In this document: piece after piece, positions 1 through 9,600 of the stretch | How the letters are laid out: each line of letters starts with the position of its first letter | How positions within the stretch are numbered: the first letter of the stretch is position 1 | Origin: an uncultured Victivallales bacterium | Lineage (GTDB): Bacteria > Verrucomicrobiota > Lentisphaeria > Oligosphaerales > JAFGRS01 | Assembly: GCA_903834675.1 (NCBI GenBank) | Contig: CAILKC010000380.1 | Span: 1-24,277, forward strand | Direction of reading: 5' to 3' | DNA length: 24,277 nt | The notes under the pieces: generated by a model | The model's database searches: none | What the model was told of the DNA's origin: nothing | What the model saw: the letters and a program-made list of their open reading frames with translations, nothing else | Position numbers and translations under genes: made by a program

Positions 1-195
1 CACCCACTTCGCAGGACGCGCCGTTCCCGTGCAGGTCTGCCTGCTCCCCGGCGCCCCGGAGCTGTGACAGGAGCCGCCGGACCCGCGAAACGACCGGCGT
101 TCAACTTGCGAGTCCCCGTGCGTAACTTCCTGAGGTCTGGACGAATATCGCCCATAATCCCTCGCATGCAGATGTGCAAAAGCCGAACCCAATGT

Positions 196-213
196 CATGG
201 GAACTACCCCATG
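196..213. repeat. Short inverted repeat CATGGG-n6-CCCATG
   Basis: Two perfect 6-base arms (196-201 and 208-213) flank a 6-base loop in the region after rpsS. A repeat this short can arise by chance, and no function is assigned. Confidence 0.25.
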
Positions 214-239
214 CTGAGCTCGGCTCTGCATTACAGGAC

Positions 240-264
240 TTTCCCGGAAAAAAGAACCAGGAAA
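240..264 (-). other. Hairpin just downstream of rpsS
   Basis: On the minus-strand RNA, UUUCCUGG pairs with CCGGGAAA (seven Watson-Crick pairs and one G-U) around a U-rich 9-base loop, beginning 15 bases after the rpsS stop. No U-tract follows the stem, so it is not a standard intrinsic terminator. It may be a processing or mRNA-stabilising structure. Confidence 0.35.
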
Positions 265-278
265 ACCCCCGACCAGCG

Positions 279-548
279 TCACTTGCCGGAGATGGCACCA
301 TGCCCGCGGAACGTTCGCGTCGCGGCAAACTCGCCGAGGCGATGGCCAACCATGTTCTCCGTCACGAAGACGTTCTGAAAAATCTTGCCGTTGTGAACGG
401 CGAACGTGTGCCCAACAAAATCCGGCATAATCATCGAGCGCCGAGACCATGTCTTGATGACCGCCTTGCGGCCGCTCGTGTTCAGTGCCTGGACTTTGTC
501 CATGAGGTGGCCGTCAACGAACGGCCCTTTCTTGACCGAGCGACTCAC
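279..548 (-). CDS. rpsS: 30S ribosomal protein S19
   Basis: S19 binds 16S rRNA in the head of the small subunit, forms a complex with S13 and contacts the A-site region. The 89-residue product begins [16 protein letters not shown] and contains the family core near [11 protein letters not shown] and [18 protein letters not shown]. Length is normal. The start is GTG at 548-546. It shares one base with the TAG stop of rplB and follows a strong GGAGGAAGAAATA ribosome binding site inside the end of rplB, so the two are probably translationally coupled. It is the last recognisable gene of the S10 cluster in this window. Confidence 0.97.
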   Translation of the reverse strand: MSRSVKKGPFVDGHLMDKVQALNTSGRKAVIKTWSRRSMIMPDFVGHTFAVHNGKIFQNVFVTENMVGHRLGEFAATRTFRGHGAISGK

Positions 549-1375
549 TATTTCTTCCTCCGCTCAACGATGAACTTGCGTGACCCCTTACGCCGATTGC
601 GCGTCTTCTTTCCCTTCGCCAACTGCCCCCACGGCGAGCACGGGTGTCCGCCGCCACTGCTACGACCCTCGCCTCCACCCATCGGATGGTCGACCGGGTT
701 CATCGCCACACCACGAACATGTGGCCTCCGACCGAGGTAACGCTTCTTCCCGGCCTTCCCAAGACTGATCTTGTTGTGATCAAGATTCCCAACCTGACCG
801 ATGGAAGCGCGACAATTCACATGAACCATACGCACTTCACCGCTACCCAGCTTGATCATCGCGTACTGGTCCTCCTTGCCCCGCAAGGTGGCAACCTGCC
901 CGGCTGCACGCGCCATTGCCGCACCCTTACCCGGCACCAACTCGATGGCGTGAATGTTCACTCCTGCGGGAATGTCCTTCAACTGCATCGCGTTTCCAGG
1001 CGTAAACTCAGCCTTTGGGCCGCTCAATACCGTGGCACCCTGAACCAGCCCAACAGGAGCCAGGATATAGCGCTTCTCGCCGTCAGCATAGTGCAATAAC
1101 GCGATACGGGCACTGCGATTCGGGTCATACTCAATGTGCGCGACAGTAGCAGGAATCCCATCCTTGTCGCGCTTGAAGTCTATAAGACGCAAGCGCCGCT
1201 TAACCCCGCCGCCACGGAAACGCGTTGTCACCCGACCCGCGTTGTTGCGACCGCCTGTCGACCGCTTGCCGACCGTCAGCCGCTTCTCAAAAGTCCCTCT
1301 CGTCAGCTCGCTGAAGTCGCTGACACTCATGTGCCTCCGACTTGGAGACGTAGGATTGTAGGTCTTAATGCCCAT
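548..1375 (-). CDS. rplB: 50S ribosomal protein L2
   Basis: L2 is a primary 23S rRNA binding protein needed for subunit association and for the peptidyl transferase centre. The 275-residue product matches the family in length. It starts [16 protein letters not shown], has the RNA-binding OB-fold and SH3-like core in the middle, and carries the conserved loop [16 protein letters not shown] at about 220-235, including the histidine equivalent to E. coli His229. The carboxyl end is the usual lysine/arginine-rich tail. It lies 39 bases after rplW and overlaps the rpsS start by one base. Nothing unusual was seen. Confidence 0.98.
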   Translation of the reverse strand: MGIKTYNPTSPSRRHMSVSDFSELTRGTFEKRLTVGKRSTGGRNNAGRVTTRFRGGGVKRRLRLIDFKRDKDGIPATVAHIEYDPNRSARIALLHYADGEKRYILAPVGLVQGATVLSGPKAEFTPGNAMQLKDIPAGVNIHAIELVPGKGAAMARAAGQVATLRGKEDQYAMIKLGSGEVRMVHVNCRASIGQVGNLDHNKISLGKAGKKRYLGRRPHVRGVAMNPVDHPMGGGEGRSSGGGHPCSPWGQLAKGKKTRNRRKGSRKFIVERRKK

Positions 1376-1414
1376 AGTCCAGACCCTTCCGCGCCCATAC
1401 GGCGCCGTGTCCCT

Positions 1415-1693
1415 CTACAGAATATCAATCTGCCCTTCGGAGAGCGTTACGACCGCCTTCTTCCAGTCGGGGCGCCTTCCATACCCTGCTGAACGCATGC
1501 GCTTCAACTTCCCCATGCGGTTCATCACATTCACCGACTTGACTTTTACGCTGAACAACGCCTCAACCGCCGCCCTAACCTCGAGCTTGTTGGCATCCTT
1601 GGCGACCTTGAAGGTATACTGGCCCAGGGCAGACGACATCTCCGTGCCCTTTTCAGTCACCAGAATCGTGTGGACAATCTTATACGGATCCAT
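1415..1693 (-). CDS. rplW: 50S ribosomal protein L23
   Basis: L23 lies at the exit of the nascent peptide tunnel and is the docking site for trigger factor and the signal recognition particle. The 92-residue product starts MDPYKIVHTILVTEKGTEM and contains YTFKVAKDANKLEVRAAVE and VKSVNVMNRMGKLKRM, typical of bacterial L23. I chose the ATG at 1693 because AAGGAGAG lies nine bases upstream. A longer open frame to 1762 runs back into rplD and has no support. It is 16 bases after rplD, and its ribosome binding site lies at the rplD stop, which points to coupling. Confidence 0.96.
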   Translation of the reverse strand: MDPYKIVHTILVTEKGTEMSSALGQYTFKVAKDANKLEVRAAVEALFSVKVKSVNVMNRMGKLKRMRSAGYGRRPDWKKAVVTLSEGQIDIL

Positions 1694-1709
1694 GATATTG
1701 AACTCTCCT

Positions 1710-2339
1710 TCAAGGAGCCAGTCGCTTGCCAAATGCTTCGATACCGGCCCGGCTGAACACAATCTTCCGGAACAGCAGCAACAGATACGTATTTACCGAC
1801 GACGCTCTCATCACATGTACACAAGGCAAGTTCCGCGTCGCCATCGCCACGTTCGCCGACAACTCATCCACCAACAGCAAGGTGTCCTGACCGGCGCCAA
1901 TACGCATCAGAAACTCCACCATCTTACTGGTCTTGGCCTCGTCCAACGAGACCTCGCTCACCACGATGACCTCGCCGGCGTCAACACGGTCGGTGAAAGC
2001 ACGACGCAGCGCCAACTGCTGCACCTTGCGGTTCACACGCTTGGCATAGCTGCGCGGCAAAGGCCCAAAAACAACACCACCTCCGCGCCACAGCGGGCTC
2101 TTCCGCGTGCCAGCGCGCGCCCGGCCGGTGCCCTTCTGGCGCCAAGGCTTAGCACTACTGCCCGCCACCGCCGCCTTGTTCTTCGTGCTGGCACTTCCGG
2201 ACCGAATGCCGGCCAGATATGCCACCACGGAATCCTTTACCGCCTGAGCGCCTCTTTCGCGCTCCAGCCATGACTCATTCAACTCCACCGCTGCGGCAGC
2301 GGCGCCCTGAGTGTCGACTATCTGAAGTGTCGTTGCCAT
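1710..2339 (-). CDS. rplD: 50S ribosomal protein L4
   Basis: L4 binds 23S rRNA early in assembly. Its extended loop helps form the constriction of the peptide exit tunnel where macrolides bind, and in some bacteria it also represses the S10 operon. The 209-residue product contains the conserved loop KPWRQKGTGRARAG followed by SPLWRGGGVVFGP at about 64-93, with no change of the kind linked to macrolide resistance. The ATG at 2339 follows TTGAGG at normal spacing. A start six codons earlier lacks this signal. It is 21 bases after rplC. No S10 leader hairpin can be placed, because rpsJ follows fusA directly. Confidence 0.97.
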   Translation of the reverse strand: MATTLQIVDTQGAAAAAVELNESWLERERGAQAVKDSVVAYLAGIRSGSASTKNKAAVAGSSAKPWRQKGTGRARAGTRKSPLWRGGGVVFGPLPRSYAKRVNRKVQQLALRRAFTDRVDAGEVIVVSEVSLDEAKTSKMVEFLMRIGAGQDTLLLVDELSANVAMATRNLPCVHVMRASSVNTYLLLLFRKIVFSRAGIEAFGKRLAP

Positions 2340-2360
2340 GTTCTGCCTCAACTCCACGGT

Positions 2361-2996
2361 CTACTTCTTCACAGCGCTGCGCACCATCACGGTGCCGCCG
2401 GTGGGGCCAGGAATCGCGCCACTCACCAAGATAACGTCGTCGGCCAAACGCACATCGACGACGCGCAGGTTCTGTACCGTACGGTTCACGTTCCCCATAT
2501 GCCCGCCCATGCGCTGACCACGCAGCGTCCGCCCCGGATGCACTTTCATACCAATCGAACCCCCACGGCGCACCCAGCCTCCACCGTGGCTCGCACGACC
2601 GCCAGCAAAACGCCAGCGCCGCACAACACCTTGAAAGCCGCGGCCCTTGGTCACGCCCGTGACGTCAACCATGTCGCCTTTTGCGAAGAGGTCGGCCTTC
2701 AGGACGTCGCCAACCTTTACCTCTGTGTCACTGTCAAGCCGCACTTCGCGAATAACCGCCGGCGGGGTGTTCTCTAGACCCGCCTCGCGAACCTGGCCAC
2801 GAACCGCCTTGGAGGTGTTCTTCGCCTTTCTTGATCCGAAGCCTAACTGGACAGCACTATAGCCATCCTTTGCTCGCTTGCGCAAAGCCAACACACGGCA
2901 CGGACCAACCTCGACAACGGTAACCGGCACCCGCGTACCGTTCTCGTCGTACACCTGGGTCATGCCCAGCTTCTTTCCAAGAATACCCTTCTTCAT
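2361..2996 (-). CDS. rplC: 50S ribosomal protein L3
   Basis: L3 is an early assembly protein whose long loop reaches the peptidyl transferase centre. The 211-residue product begins MKKGILGKKLGMTQVYDENG and contains GVTKGRGFQGVVRRW and the loop GGRASHGGGWVRRGGSIGMK, then GQRMGGHMGNVNRTVQNL. The ATG at 2996 follows GGGAGC at nine bases. A longer frame to 3044 overlaps rpsJ and is not needed. The segment GSIGMKVHPG lacks the glutamine that PrmB methylates in E. coli L3 (GQNQTPG). That glutamine is also absent in many other bacteria. Confidence 0.97.
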   Translation of the reverse strand: MKKGILGKKLGMTQVYDENGTRVPVTVVEVGPCRVLALRKRAKDGYSAVQLGFGSRKAKNTSKAVRGQVREAGLENTPPAVIREVRLDSDTEVKVGDVLKADLFAKGDMVDVTGVTKGRGFQGVVRRWRFAGGRASHGGGWVRRGGSIGMKVHPGRTLRGQRMGGHMGNVNRTVQNLRVVDVRLADDVILVSGAIPGPTGGTVMVRSAVKK

Positions 2997-3018
2997 AGGG
3001 GTAATGCTCCCGCTCAAA

Positions 3019-3330
3019 TCAGATCTTGATGCTGATGTCCACACCGGCAGGAAGGTTGAGCTTCTTCAACTCGTCAACCGTCTTAGCTGTGGGGTTGATA
3101 ATATCGAGAACCCGCTTGTGAGTGCGTATCTCGAACTGCTCCATGGATTTCTTGTCCACAAACGGAGACCTGTTGACCGTGAACCGCTCGATGCGCGTCG
3201 GCAGCGGTATGGGCCCCGCGATCTGCGCACCTGTACGCTTCACCGTGTTAACAATCTCAGTGGTTGACTGATCCAGGATGCTGTGCTCAAAGGCCTGCAG
3301 CCGAATACGAATTGCTTGTCTGTTTGCCAT
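3019..3330 (-). CDS. rpsJ: 30S ribosomal protein S10
   Basis: S10 is a component of the small-subunit head and, as NusE, partners NusB in transcription antitermination. The 103-residue product starts [20 protein letters not shown] and carries the family signature from [20 protein letters not shown] to [16 protein letters not shown]. It starts eight bases after the fusA stop, and its likely ribosome binding site (GAGGT) lies inside the fusA end. The S10 cluster is therefore physically continuous with the str cluster, without tuf or a promoter gap between them. It is 22 bases ahead of rplC. Confidence 0.98.
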   Translation of the reverse strand: MANRQAIRIRLQAFEHSILDQSTTEIVNTVKRTGAQIAGPIPLPTRIERFTVNRSPFVDKKSMEQFEIRTHKRVLDIINPTAKTVDELKKLNLPAGVDISIKI

Positions 3331-3338
3331 GTCTACCG

Positions 3339-5447
3339 TCAGACCTCTTTACACTGTCCGCCTGGGTGTTCAGGAACCGCCGCGTAGTGCGACGGCTCCG
3401 CCGCGAAATCCGCGCGCCCTCTGCTGAGCGAACGCAACGCGGTCGCGTATCCGAACAGCTCCGCCAGGGCTACGCGAGCGACAACCCGTGCCGCCCCCTG
3501 CGCCAGCGTTTCCACCTCGGTGATCTGCCCACGACGACTCGATAGATCCCCAATCACATCCCCCAAATACTCGGGGGGAGTGAGGACATCCACCGTCATG
3601 ACAGGTTCTAGCACCCGCACGCCGGCCTTCCGTACCGCGTCCTTCAACGCAAGAGCCCCGGCCGACCGGAACGCCAGGTCCGAAGAGTCCGTTGCATCAT
3701 ACGAACCGTCGGTAACCTGCACGTGGCAGTCTGTCAGAGGCCGATCACTGTCAACCCCGTTGCTAGCAGCCTCCCGTATCCCGGCCTCAACGGCATAGTG
3801 AAACACCGCGGGCAAGCGTTCCTCGAGAGCACTCATGGCAATCGACAACCCATGACCTCGCGGACGAGCCTCAATCTCAAGCCGAACCGCAGCATACTGC
3901 CGCGCCACACCGACCTGACGCACAAAGGTCATTTCAGCACAGGCACGCAAGCACACGGTATCACGGTAACTCACCCGCGGACGCCCAACTCGTACGGAGA
4001 TACCGTATTCACGACCTAGGCGATCCCTGACAATCTCCAGATGCAACTCGCCCATGCCAGCAATCAGAGTCTGGCCGGTCTCGCAGTCCGTGCGAACGCG
4101 TAAGGTTGGATCTTCCATAGCGAGATCACGCATCGCCTCGTGCAGCCGATCACGATCGTTGGCGTGACAAGCCTCCACGGCCATGCTGATGACCGGCTCG
4201 GGAAAGCACATGGCCGATAGCGCGATAGGCGCCTCTGGCGCACAAATCGTGTCGCCCGTCAACGTGTCAGCGCTGAGCCCTGTGACTGCAGCTATGTCTC
4301 CGGAGAACACCTCCGTCCGCACTTCAGTCATGTTTGCGTGGATCTGCATCAACTCACGAATATGCTCATCCGCGCCGGTCCGAGCATTTCGAACTCGCAT
4401 GCCGGGACGCGCCGTCCCGCTGTACACCCTTAAGTATGCTAGACGGCCCGTACGCCGGTCACCTGTAAGCTTGAATGCAAGGGCCGAGAAAGGCTCATTG
4501 TCTCCGATCCCGCGCGCCACCAGCCGCCCACTAGCAGGCTCGATTCCAAACACCTCACGTACGTCAACAGGGGAAGGCAGAAAATCAACAACGGCATCCA
4601 GCAGAGGACGTACGCCTCGATTGGTCAGAGCGCTGCCGCACGTCACCGGGACTACTTGGCCGGCGAGGGTGGCGCACCGTAGCGCCAACCGTATCTCCGC
4701 AGCACTCGGCGCCTGGTTTGCCAGAAAGCGCCCCATTAGCACGTCGTCGGTCTCCGCAAGGCACTCAATGAGCAAGCCCCGCGCTACCCCGACGGGTCCC
4801 TCCAGATCTGCGGGAACTGGCACGCAACGCATGCCGTGCCGACCATCGAAAAGGATGGCACGCAGGTCGATTAGATCGACCACCCCACGAAAACTATCCT
4901 CCGACCCAACAGGCATCTGAATCGCCACGGGCACCGCGCCCAGTTTCTCACGGATCCCGTCGAACACCCTCTCCATTGAAGACCCGGGCCGATCAAGCTT
5001 GTTGACAAAGGCAATGACAGGAATCCCGTATCGACGCGCCTGCCGCCACACGGTCTCAGATTGAGCCTGAACTCCGCGGACGGCACAGAACACCGCAATC
5101 GCACCGTCCATAACCCGCAGGCTACGCTCCACCTCAGCAGTAAAATCAACATGTCCTGGCGTATCAATGACATTGATTCGGTGCCCGCGCCATGGGCACA
5201 CCGTGGCGGCACTGGTAATGCTGATACCGCGCTCTCGCTCCTGTATCATCCAGTCCATCGAGGCAGTGCCCTCTCCTACCTCGCCGATGCACCCGGTCAC
5301 ACCAGCATAGAAAAGTATGCGCTCGGTCAGCGTCGTCTTACCGGCATCGATGTGCGCCATGATCCCAATGTTGCGTACATGCACAAGCGCAACCGCGCGG
5401 CGCGGAACTTCGATAGACCTACTGGGTTGTGCGGAAACATCAACCAT
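3339..5447 (-). CDS. fusA: Elongation factor G (divergent)
   Basis: EF-G is the GTPase that drives tRNA-mRNA translocation. The product (702 residues from ATG 5447) has the P-loop AHIDAGKTT at 31-39, switch I ending [23 protein letters not shown], and domains II to V ending with [19 protein letters not shown]. Two domain IV tip elements are altered. The loop usually SGGRGQYGHV reads [10 protein letters not shown] (codons near 3888-3917). The usual DGSYHxVDSSE reads [11 protein letters not shown], so residue 584, the position of the translocation histidine (His583 in E. coli), is aspartate (codon 3696-3698). The start is uncertain: the frame continues upstream to a TTG at 5501 that overlaps rpsG, and no start has a strong ribosome binding site. 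It may belong to the spdEFG lineages described from spirochaetes, planctomycetes and delta-proteobacteria, but this was not tested. Confidence 0.92.
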   Translation of the reverse strand: MVDVSAQPSRSIEVPRRAVALVHVRNIGIMAHIDAGKTTLTERILFYAGVTGCIGEVGEGTASMDWMIQERERGISITSAATVCPWRGHRINVIDTPGHVDFTAEVERSLRVMDGAIAVFCAVRGVQAQSETVWRQARRYGIPVIAFVNKLDRPGSSMERVFDGIREKLGAVPVAIQMPVGSEDSFRGVVDLIDLRAILFDGRHGMRCVPVPADLEGPVGVARGLLIECLAETDDVLMGRFLANQAPSAAEIRLALRCATLAGQVVPVTCGSALTNRGVRPLLDAVVDFLPSPVDVREVFGIEPASGRLVARGIGDNEPFSALAFKLTGDRRTGRLAYLRVYSGTARPGMRVRNARTGADEHIRELMQIHANMTEVRTEVFSGDIAAVTGLSADTLTGDTICAPEAPIALSAMCFPEPVISMAVEACHANDRDRLHEAMRDLAMEDPTLRVRTDCETGQTLIAGMGELHLEIVRDRLGREYGISVRVGRPRVSYRDTVCLRACAEMTFVRQVGVARQYAAVRLEIEARPRGHGLSIAMSALEERLPAVFHYAVEAGIREAASNGVDSDRPLTDCHVQVTDGSYDATDSSDLAFRSAGALALKDAVRKAGVRVLEPVMTVDVLTPPEYLGDVIGDLSSRRGQITEVETLAQGAARVVARVALAELFGYATALRSLSRGRADFAAEPSHYAAVPEHPGGQCKEV

Positions 5448-5494
5448 GTCAATACCCGGCGTGTCCGACAGAATCGGGCCTCCCAGCACCTCAA

Positions 5495-5965
5495 TTACCA
5501 ACGATAATGCGCAAAGGCACGATTGGCATTCGCCATCTTGTGCGTGTCATCGCGCTTCTTCACCGCATTGCCAGTGTTGTCATATGCGTCCAACAACTCT
5601 GCCGCCAGCGCCGCCTTCATGGGCATGCCGCTACGGGCCCGTGCAAACCCAGAAATCCACCGCAGAGCCACCGCGACCTGCCGTTCTGGCGAAACCTCCA
5701 GCGGTACCTGATAGGTCGCACCGCCCACCCGACGACTCTTTACCTCCAGGCGCGGTTTGACGTTCTCCATAGCCTGTAGGAAAACCTCGAGTGGCTCAAC
5801 CCCTTTCTTGCGCTCCGCAACAGTATCTAGGGCACCGTAGACAATGCTCTGGGCCACCGACTTCTTGCCGCGCTCCATGATCGTGTTGATCAGACGGGCA
5901 ACCAGCTCACTGTTGAAGCGAACATCCGGGGTCAACGGACGCTTTTCTGCTCTATGCCTTCTCAT
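5495..5965 (-). CDS. rpsG: 30S ribosomal protein S7
   Basis: S7 nucleates assembly of the small-subunit head and contacts the E-site tRNA. In E. coli it also represses the str operon. The 156-residue product starts [20 protein letters not shown] and contains [34 protein letters not shown] and the end [18 protein letters not shown], all typical. The ATG at 5965 follows GGAAGGTGAG. It lies 135 bases after rpsL, longer than most gaps here, and that spacer has an inverted repeat that could be a regulatory or processing element. Confidence 0.98.
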   Translation of the reverse strand: MRRHRAEKRPLTPDVRFNSELVARLINTIMERGKKSVAQSIVYGALDTVAERKKGVEPLEVFLQAMENVKPRLEVKSRRVGGATYQVPLEVSPERQVAVALRWISGFARARSGMPMKAALAAELLDAYDNTGNAVKKRDDTHKMANANRAFAHYRW

Positions 5966-5992
5966 CTCACCTTCCTAGCTAAGGGGGTTACG

Positions 5993-6016
5993 GATAGGTT
6001 CTTCCCTACCCCTATC
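5993..6016 (-). repeat. Inverted repeat in the rpsL-rpsG spacer
   Basis: On the minus strand GATAGG and CCTATC (6-base perfect arms) flank a 12-base loop in the 135-base gap between rpsL and rpsG. In E. coli the str operon repressor S7 binds the equivalent spacer, but nothing here proves the same role. The rest of the spacer shows no other feature. Confidence 0.25.
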
Positions 6017-6100
6017 GGAACAATGGCACGTAGCCGATCTCTACTCAACACACCACCGCACTCCAGCCCCACCGCCGACTTACCGTACTCCTTCATCCCA

Positions 6101-6472
6101 TCACTTCGGGCGCTTGGCTCCGTACTTACTACGACCCCGGCGACGAGCCTCTACGCCAAGCGAGTCCAACGACCCGCGGACTATGTGGTAGCGTACGCCG
6201 GGCAGGTCGCGTACGCGTCCTCCGCGCACCAGCACTACACTGTGCTCCTGTAAGTTGTGCCCTTCGCCCCCAATGTAGGCTGTAACTTCCTGACCGTTCG
6301 TGAGCCGCACCCTGGCCACTTTGCGCAACGCTGAGTTCGGCTTCTTGGGCGTACGAGTAGTCACCTGCAGGCAGACACCGCGACGCTGGGGGCAACGCGC
6401 GAGGGCCCGCACCTTGTTCTTCTTGGTCTTGGCCGACCGGCCGTTTCTGACGAGTTGATTGATCGTCGGCAT
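6101..6472 (-). CDS. rpsL: 30S ribosomal protein S12 with Arg88
   Basis: S12 lies at the decoding centre and controls accuracy; certain changes give streptomycin resistance. The 123-residue product starts [20 protein letters not shown] and contains [40 protein letters not shown] and [18 protein letters not shown]. The ATG at 6472 follows AAGGGAAC. A longer frame to 6574 crosses the promoter region and is not used. Lys43 of TPKKPNS is kept, but residue 88 (usually Lys in RVKDLPG) is Arg, codon CGC at 6211-6209. Asp89, which is methylthiolated in some bacteria, is present. It is the first gene of the str cluster, 178 bases after rpoC. Confidence 0.97.
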   Translation of the reverse strand: MPTINQLVRNGRSAKTKKNKVRALARCPQRRGVCLQVTTRTPKKPNSALRKVARVRLTNGQEVTAYIGGEGHNLQEHSVVLVRGGRVRDLPGVRYHIVRGSLDSLGVEARRRGRSKYGAKRPK

Positions 6473-6513
6473 TCGAGTTCCCTTACTTAACACCTGGCCG
6501 AAACAGTTTAGAA

Positions 6514-6541
6514 AATATAGGCGTCCGGCCGATAGATACAA
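6514..6541 (-). promoter_or_regulatory. Candidate promoter for the str cluster
   Basis: Reading the minus strand, TTGTAT (6541-6536) and TATATT (6519-6514) are 16 bases apart. The -10 matches the sigma70 consensus at five of six positions; the -35 matches at three. Transcription from here would begin about 35 bases before rpsL. It lies in the 178-base gap between rpoC and rpsL (6473-6650). No U-tract terminator for rpoC was found in that gap, so read-through is also likely. Confidence 0.4.
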
Positions 6542-6650
6542 GTCATACCGGACTACACCGTTACTTACATTCATCGTGCTACAGGAAGCCCCACGCCAAG
6601 GGGTAACCTAAGGCCGGGAGGATACTGTACGCACAAGTTCAGCGCCAGAA

Positions 6651-9600
6651 TCAGAAATCCAGCAACCTCTCGGCCTCGGCACGAGCTGCAGCAGCTCGGA
6701 CCGCTGCATCGTCGACCGCTGAGCCGCCCGGTTTAGCCCGCTCTTCGTACGTGCTCTCGTCAACCGTCTTCTCTAGCTTGACATTCAAGACCTTGCTGTA
6801 ACCGGTTCCAGCCGGTATGAGATGCCCCATGATTACATTCTCTTTGAAGCCGCGCAGGTAGTCAACGCGTCCGTATGTCGCCGCCTCAGTCAGCACGCGT
6901 GTCGTATCTTGGAACGAGGCTGCAGAGATGAAACTGTCCGTCGCCAGCGACGCCTTGGTGATTCCCAGCAGAATGGGCTGTGCCTCTGCAGGCTGTCCGC
7001 CTTCTCCCACCACCCTGGCGTTCTCCTCCAGGAATTCGCGCCGATCAATGGACTCGCCAAACAGAAACCCCGTCGTACCCGGCTCGGTGATACGAACCTT
7101 GCGCATCATCTGGCGAACAATGATCTCAATGTGCTTGTCGTTGATCTCAACACCCTGGAGCCGATACACCTCCTGAACTTCGTTGACCAAGTATTCCTGC
7201 AGCTCCTGAGGGCCACATATCTCCAAAATCTCATGCGGCACCCGAGCACCATCGGTTAGTTGATCGCCCTTATGCACGAAGTCGCCGTTGAATACGACCA
7301 CGCGTTTACCGGCCGGAATAACGTGATCCTCAACCTGGTCGTTCTCCGGGTCGCGGATGGTGATCGTGCGTCGACCTCGGTTGATCTTGCCCAACTCCAC
7401 CACACCGTCAATCCGCGCAATCTCCGCCGCTTCTTTCGGGCGCCGCGCCTCAAACAGCTCCGCCACCCGCGGTAAACCACCCGTAATATCTTTGGTACGG
7501 GTGCTCTGGCGGGGAGTCCTGGCAATCGTCTCGCCACCGCTGACCTCTGTGCCCTCCTCGACCATAATGTGAGCGCCCGCAGGCAAACTGTAGTGGTCGA
7601 CCACTTCGCCTTTGGTGTCCAAAATGACCAACTGCGGGTGAAGATCCTCGCGGTGCTCGAGCACCGTCGTCTCCTCAGTGCCACTGCCCTCACTGACCTC
7701 ACGCTTCATGGTCACACCTTCGATGAGGTCACGGTATTCAAGATGCCCGCCAGACTTGGTGATGATCGGCACGTTATAGGGATCCCAACGCACGAAAACT
7801 TCAGCAGCCTCAACCCTCTCGCCTTCAGCCTTGCTTAGTACTGCGCCGGGAATGAGCTCGTAACTCTCGGTCTCGGTACCCTCGCTATCCTCAAGCACGG
7901 CACGCCCATTCTTGTTCAGGACCACGAACCCCCCGCCGCTCTGCTCGACACACCGCACGTCTTCAAGACGCAACGTACCACCCACTCGCGCGCGCTGGAA
8001 GGGGTCACGGAACGACGCCGCCGCAGTACCGCCGTAATGGAACGTGCGCATCGTCAACTGCGTACCAGGTTCACCAATGGACTGCGCGGCGATAATGCCC
8101 AGCGCATCGCCCTCCTGAGGCAACTCGCCCGTGGCCAAGTTGCGTCCGTAGCACTTGCAGCACATGCCGCGCTCGCTCTCGCAGGTGAGCACTGAGCGAA
8201 TATGCACGGACTCGATGCCACGGTCGACAACGCGCAGCGCGATCTCAGGTGTAATCTCCTCGCCAGCGGCCACCAGCAACGCAGCCGGATCGTCGGATAG
8301 CGGGTCGCGGATGTCGTCTACGCTAAACCGTCCCGCAATGCGGTCACGCAGCGGAACCATGTCCTCATCACCCTCGCGTATGGCCTTAACAAAAATGCCA
8401 TTAACCGTGCCGCAGTCTGGTTCCACACAGATGACATCATGCGCGACGTCGACCAGTTTGCGGGTCATATAGCCAGAGTCGGCTGTCTTCAGAGCCGTAT
8501 CCGCCAGGCCCTTGCGCGCACCGTGGGAACTGATGAAATATTCAAGCACGGTCAGACCCTCGCGGAAGTTGGAGAGGATCGGCCGCTCGATAATGTCCCC
8601 CGATGGTTTGGCCATCAAACCGCGCATGCCGGCCAATTGCCGCACCTGATCCTTGCTGCCACGTGCACCCGAGTCAAGCATCGCAAAAACCGAGTTGATC
8701 TCGTCCTTACCTTCGTTCTTTTCCAGCACCTGAAACAGCCGAGCAGCTAACTCGTTGTTGGCCTGAGTCCAAACGTCCACACACTTGTTGTAGCGCTCCA
8801 GCTCGGTAATAACTCCCTGCTGGCGCTGCTCGCGCACCACGCTGATCTTCTCCTGAGCCTCAGCAATACGGGTCTCTTTGTCCTCGGGGATAATCATGTC
8901 ATTGATGCCAATGGAGAAGCCAGCCCGAGTCGCATACTCATACCCAAGATCCTTGAGGCGGTCAAGCACATGCACCAGCTCCTCGCGCCCGACCAGGTCG
9001 TAGCATTCCTTGACCATCTGCCCCAGAGCCTTCTTTCCTGCGCACTTGTTGTAAAAGCCCATGCTCGTATGCCATATCTCATGAAAGATACAGCGCCCCG
9101 CCGTCGTCTTAATGAAACGACTGTCCTTGTCGCCCCACTCCGTGGTCTTGCCGATGTCCGGGTTCCGTATCCAGAAGTAGTCGTGGATATGTAGCCACCC
9201 GTGGTCGAGCGCCCGCAGAACCTCGAAATAGTCATTGTAGGAGCATGCCAACTGACGGCTGGTACCCGCCTTGTAGTCTGCCACGTCCTTCTCGAAACGC
9301 GCCCGCCGCCGCTTGTCCTCATAGGTGAGGTAATATACCCCCAGAGTGATGTCCTGACTTGGCGTGGTGACAGGGCGGCCATTGGCGGGCGAGAAAATGT
9401 TGTTAGGCGCAAGCATCAGCAGCTTTGCTTCGAGCTGGGCTTCATTGGACAGCGGCACATGCACCGCCATTTGATCGCCGTCGAAATCCGCATTGTACGC
9501 CGAACAGACAAGCGGGTGCAAGCGAATGGCCTGGCCCTCGATCAAGATCGGATCAAAAGCCTGGATACTCAGACGATGCAAGGTCGGAGCACGGTTCAGC

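Larger units (their letters stand above)
1..278 (-). other. Region downstream of rpsS; expected rplV (L22) not recognisable
   Basis: In nearly all bacteria rpsS is followed at once by rplV. I read all three minus-strand frames from the rpsS stop to the window edge and found no normal L22 amino terminus. One frame is open from an ATG at about 233 to the edge, but its product resembles nothing I know. A second frame, open from position 100 to the edge, contains SRVRRLLSQLRG. This loosely resembles the L22 helix (KVRLVADLIRG), but it follows a TGA stop and has no start codon. The stretch also holds a hairpin at 240-264 and a small inverted repeat at 196-213. It could be a displaced or frameshifted L22, a non-coding spacer, or a poor contig end. 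Confidence 0.3.

Noticed and set aside
240..264. Intrinsic terminator after rpsS
   Set aside because: The hairpin is real, but the U-rich tract is in its loop and not after the stem, so it does not fit a Rho-independent terminator.
1368..2273. A 301-codon plus-strand open frame over rplW and rplD
   Set aside because: It is antisense to two well-supported ribosomal genes, and its translation is low-quality with no family match.
4183..4920. A 245-codon plus-strand open frame within fusA
   Set aside because: It is a Ser/Arg/Pro-rich product typical of the reverse frame of a GC-rich gene.
6600..6650. A terminator after rpoC formed by CCCC and GGGG arms
   Set aside because: The stem is about four base pairs and no T-tract follows.
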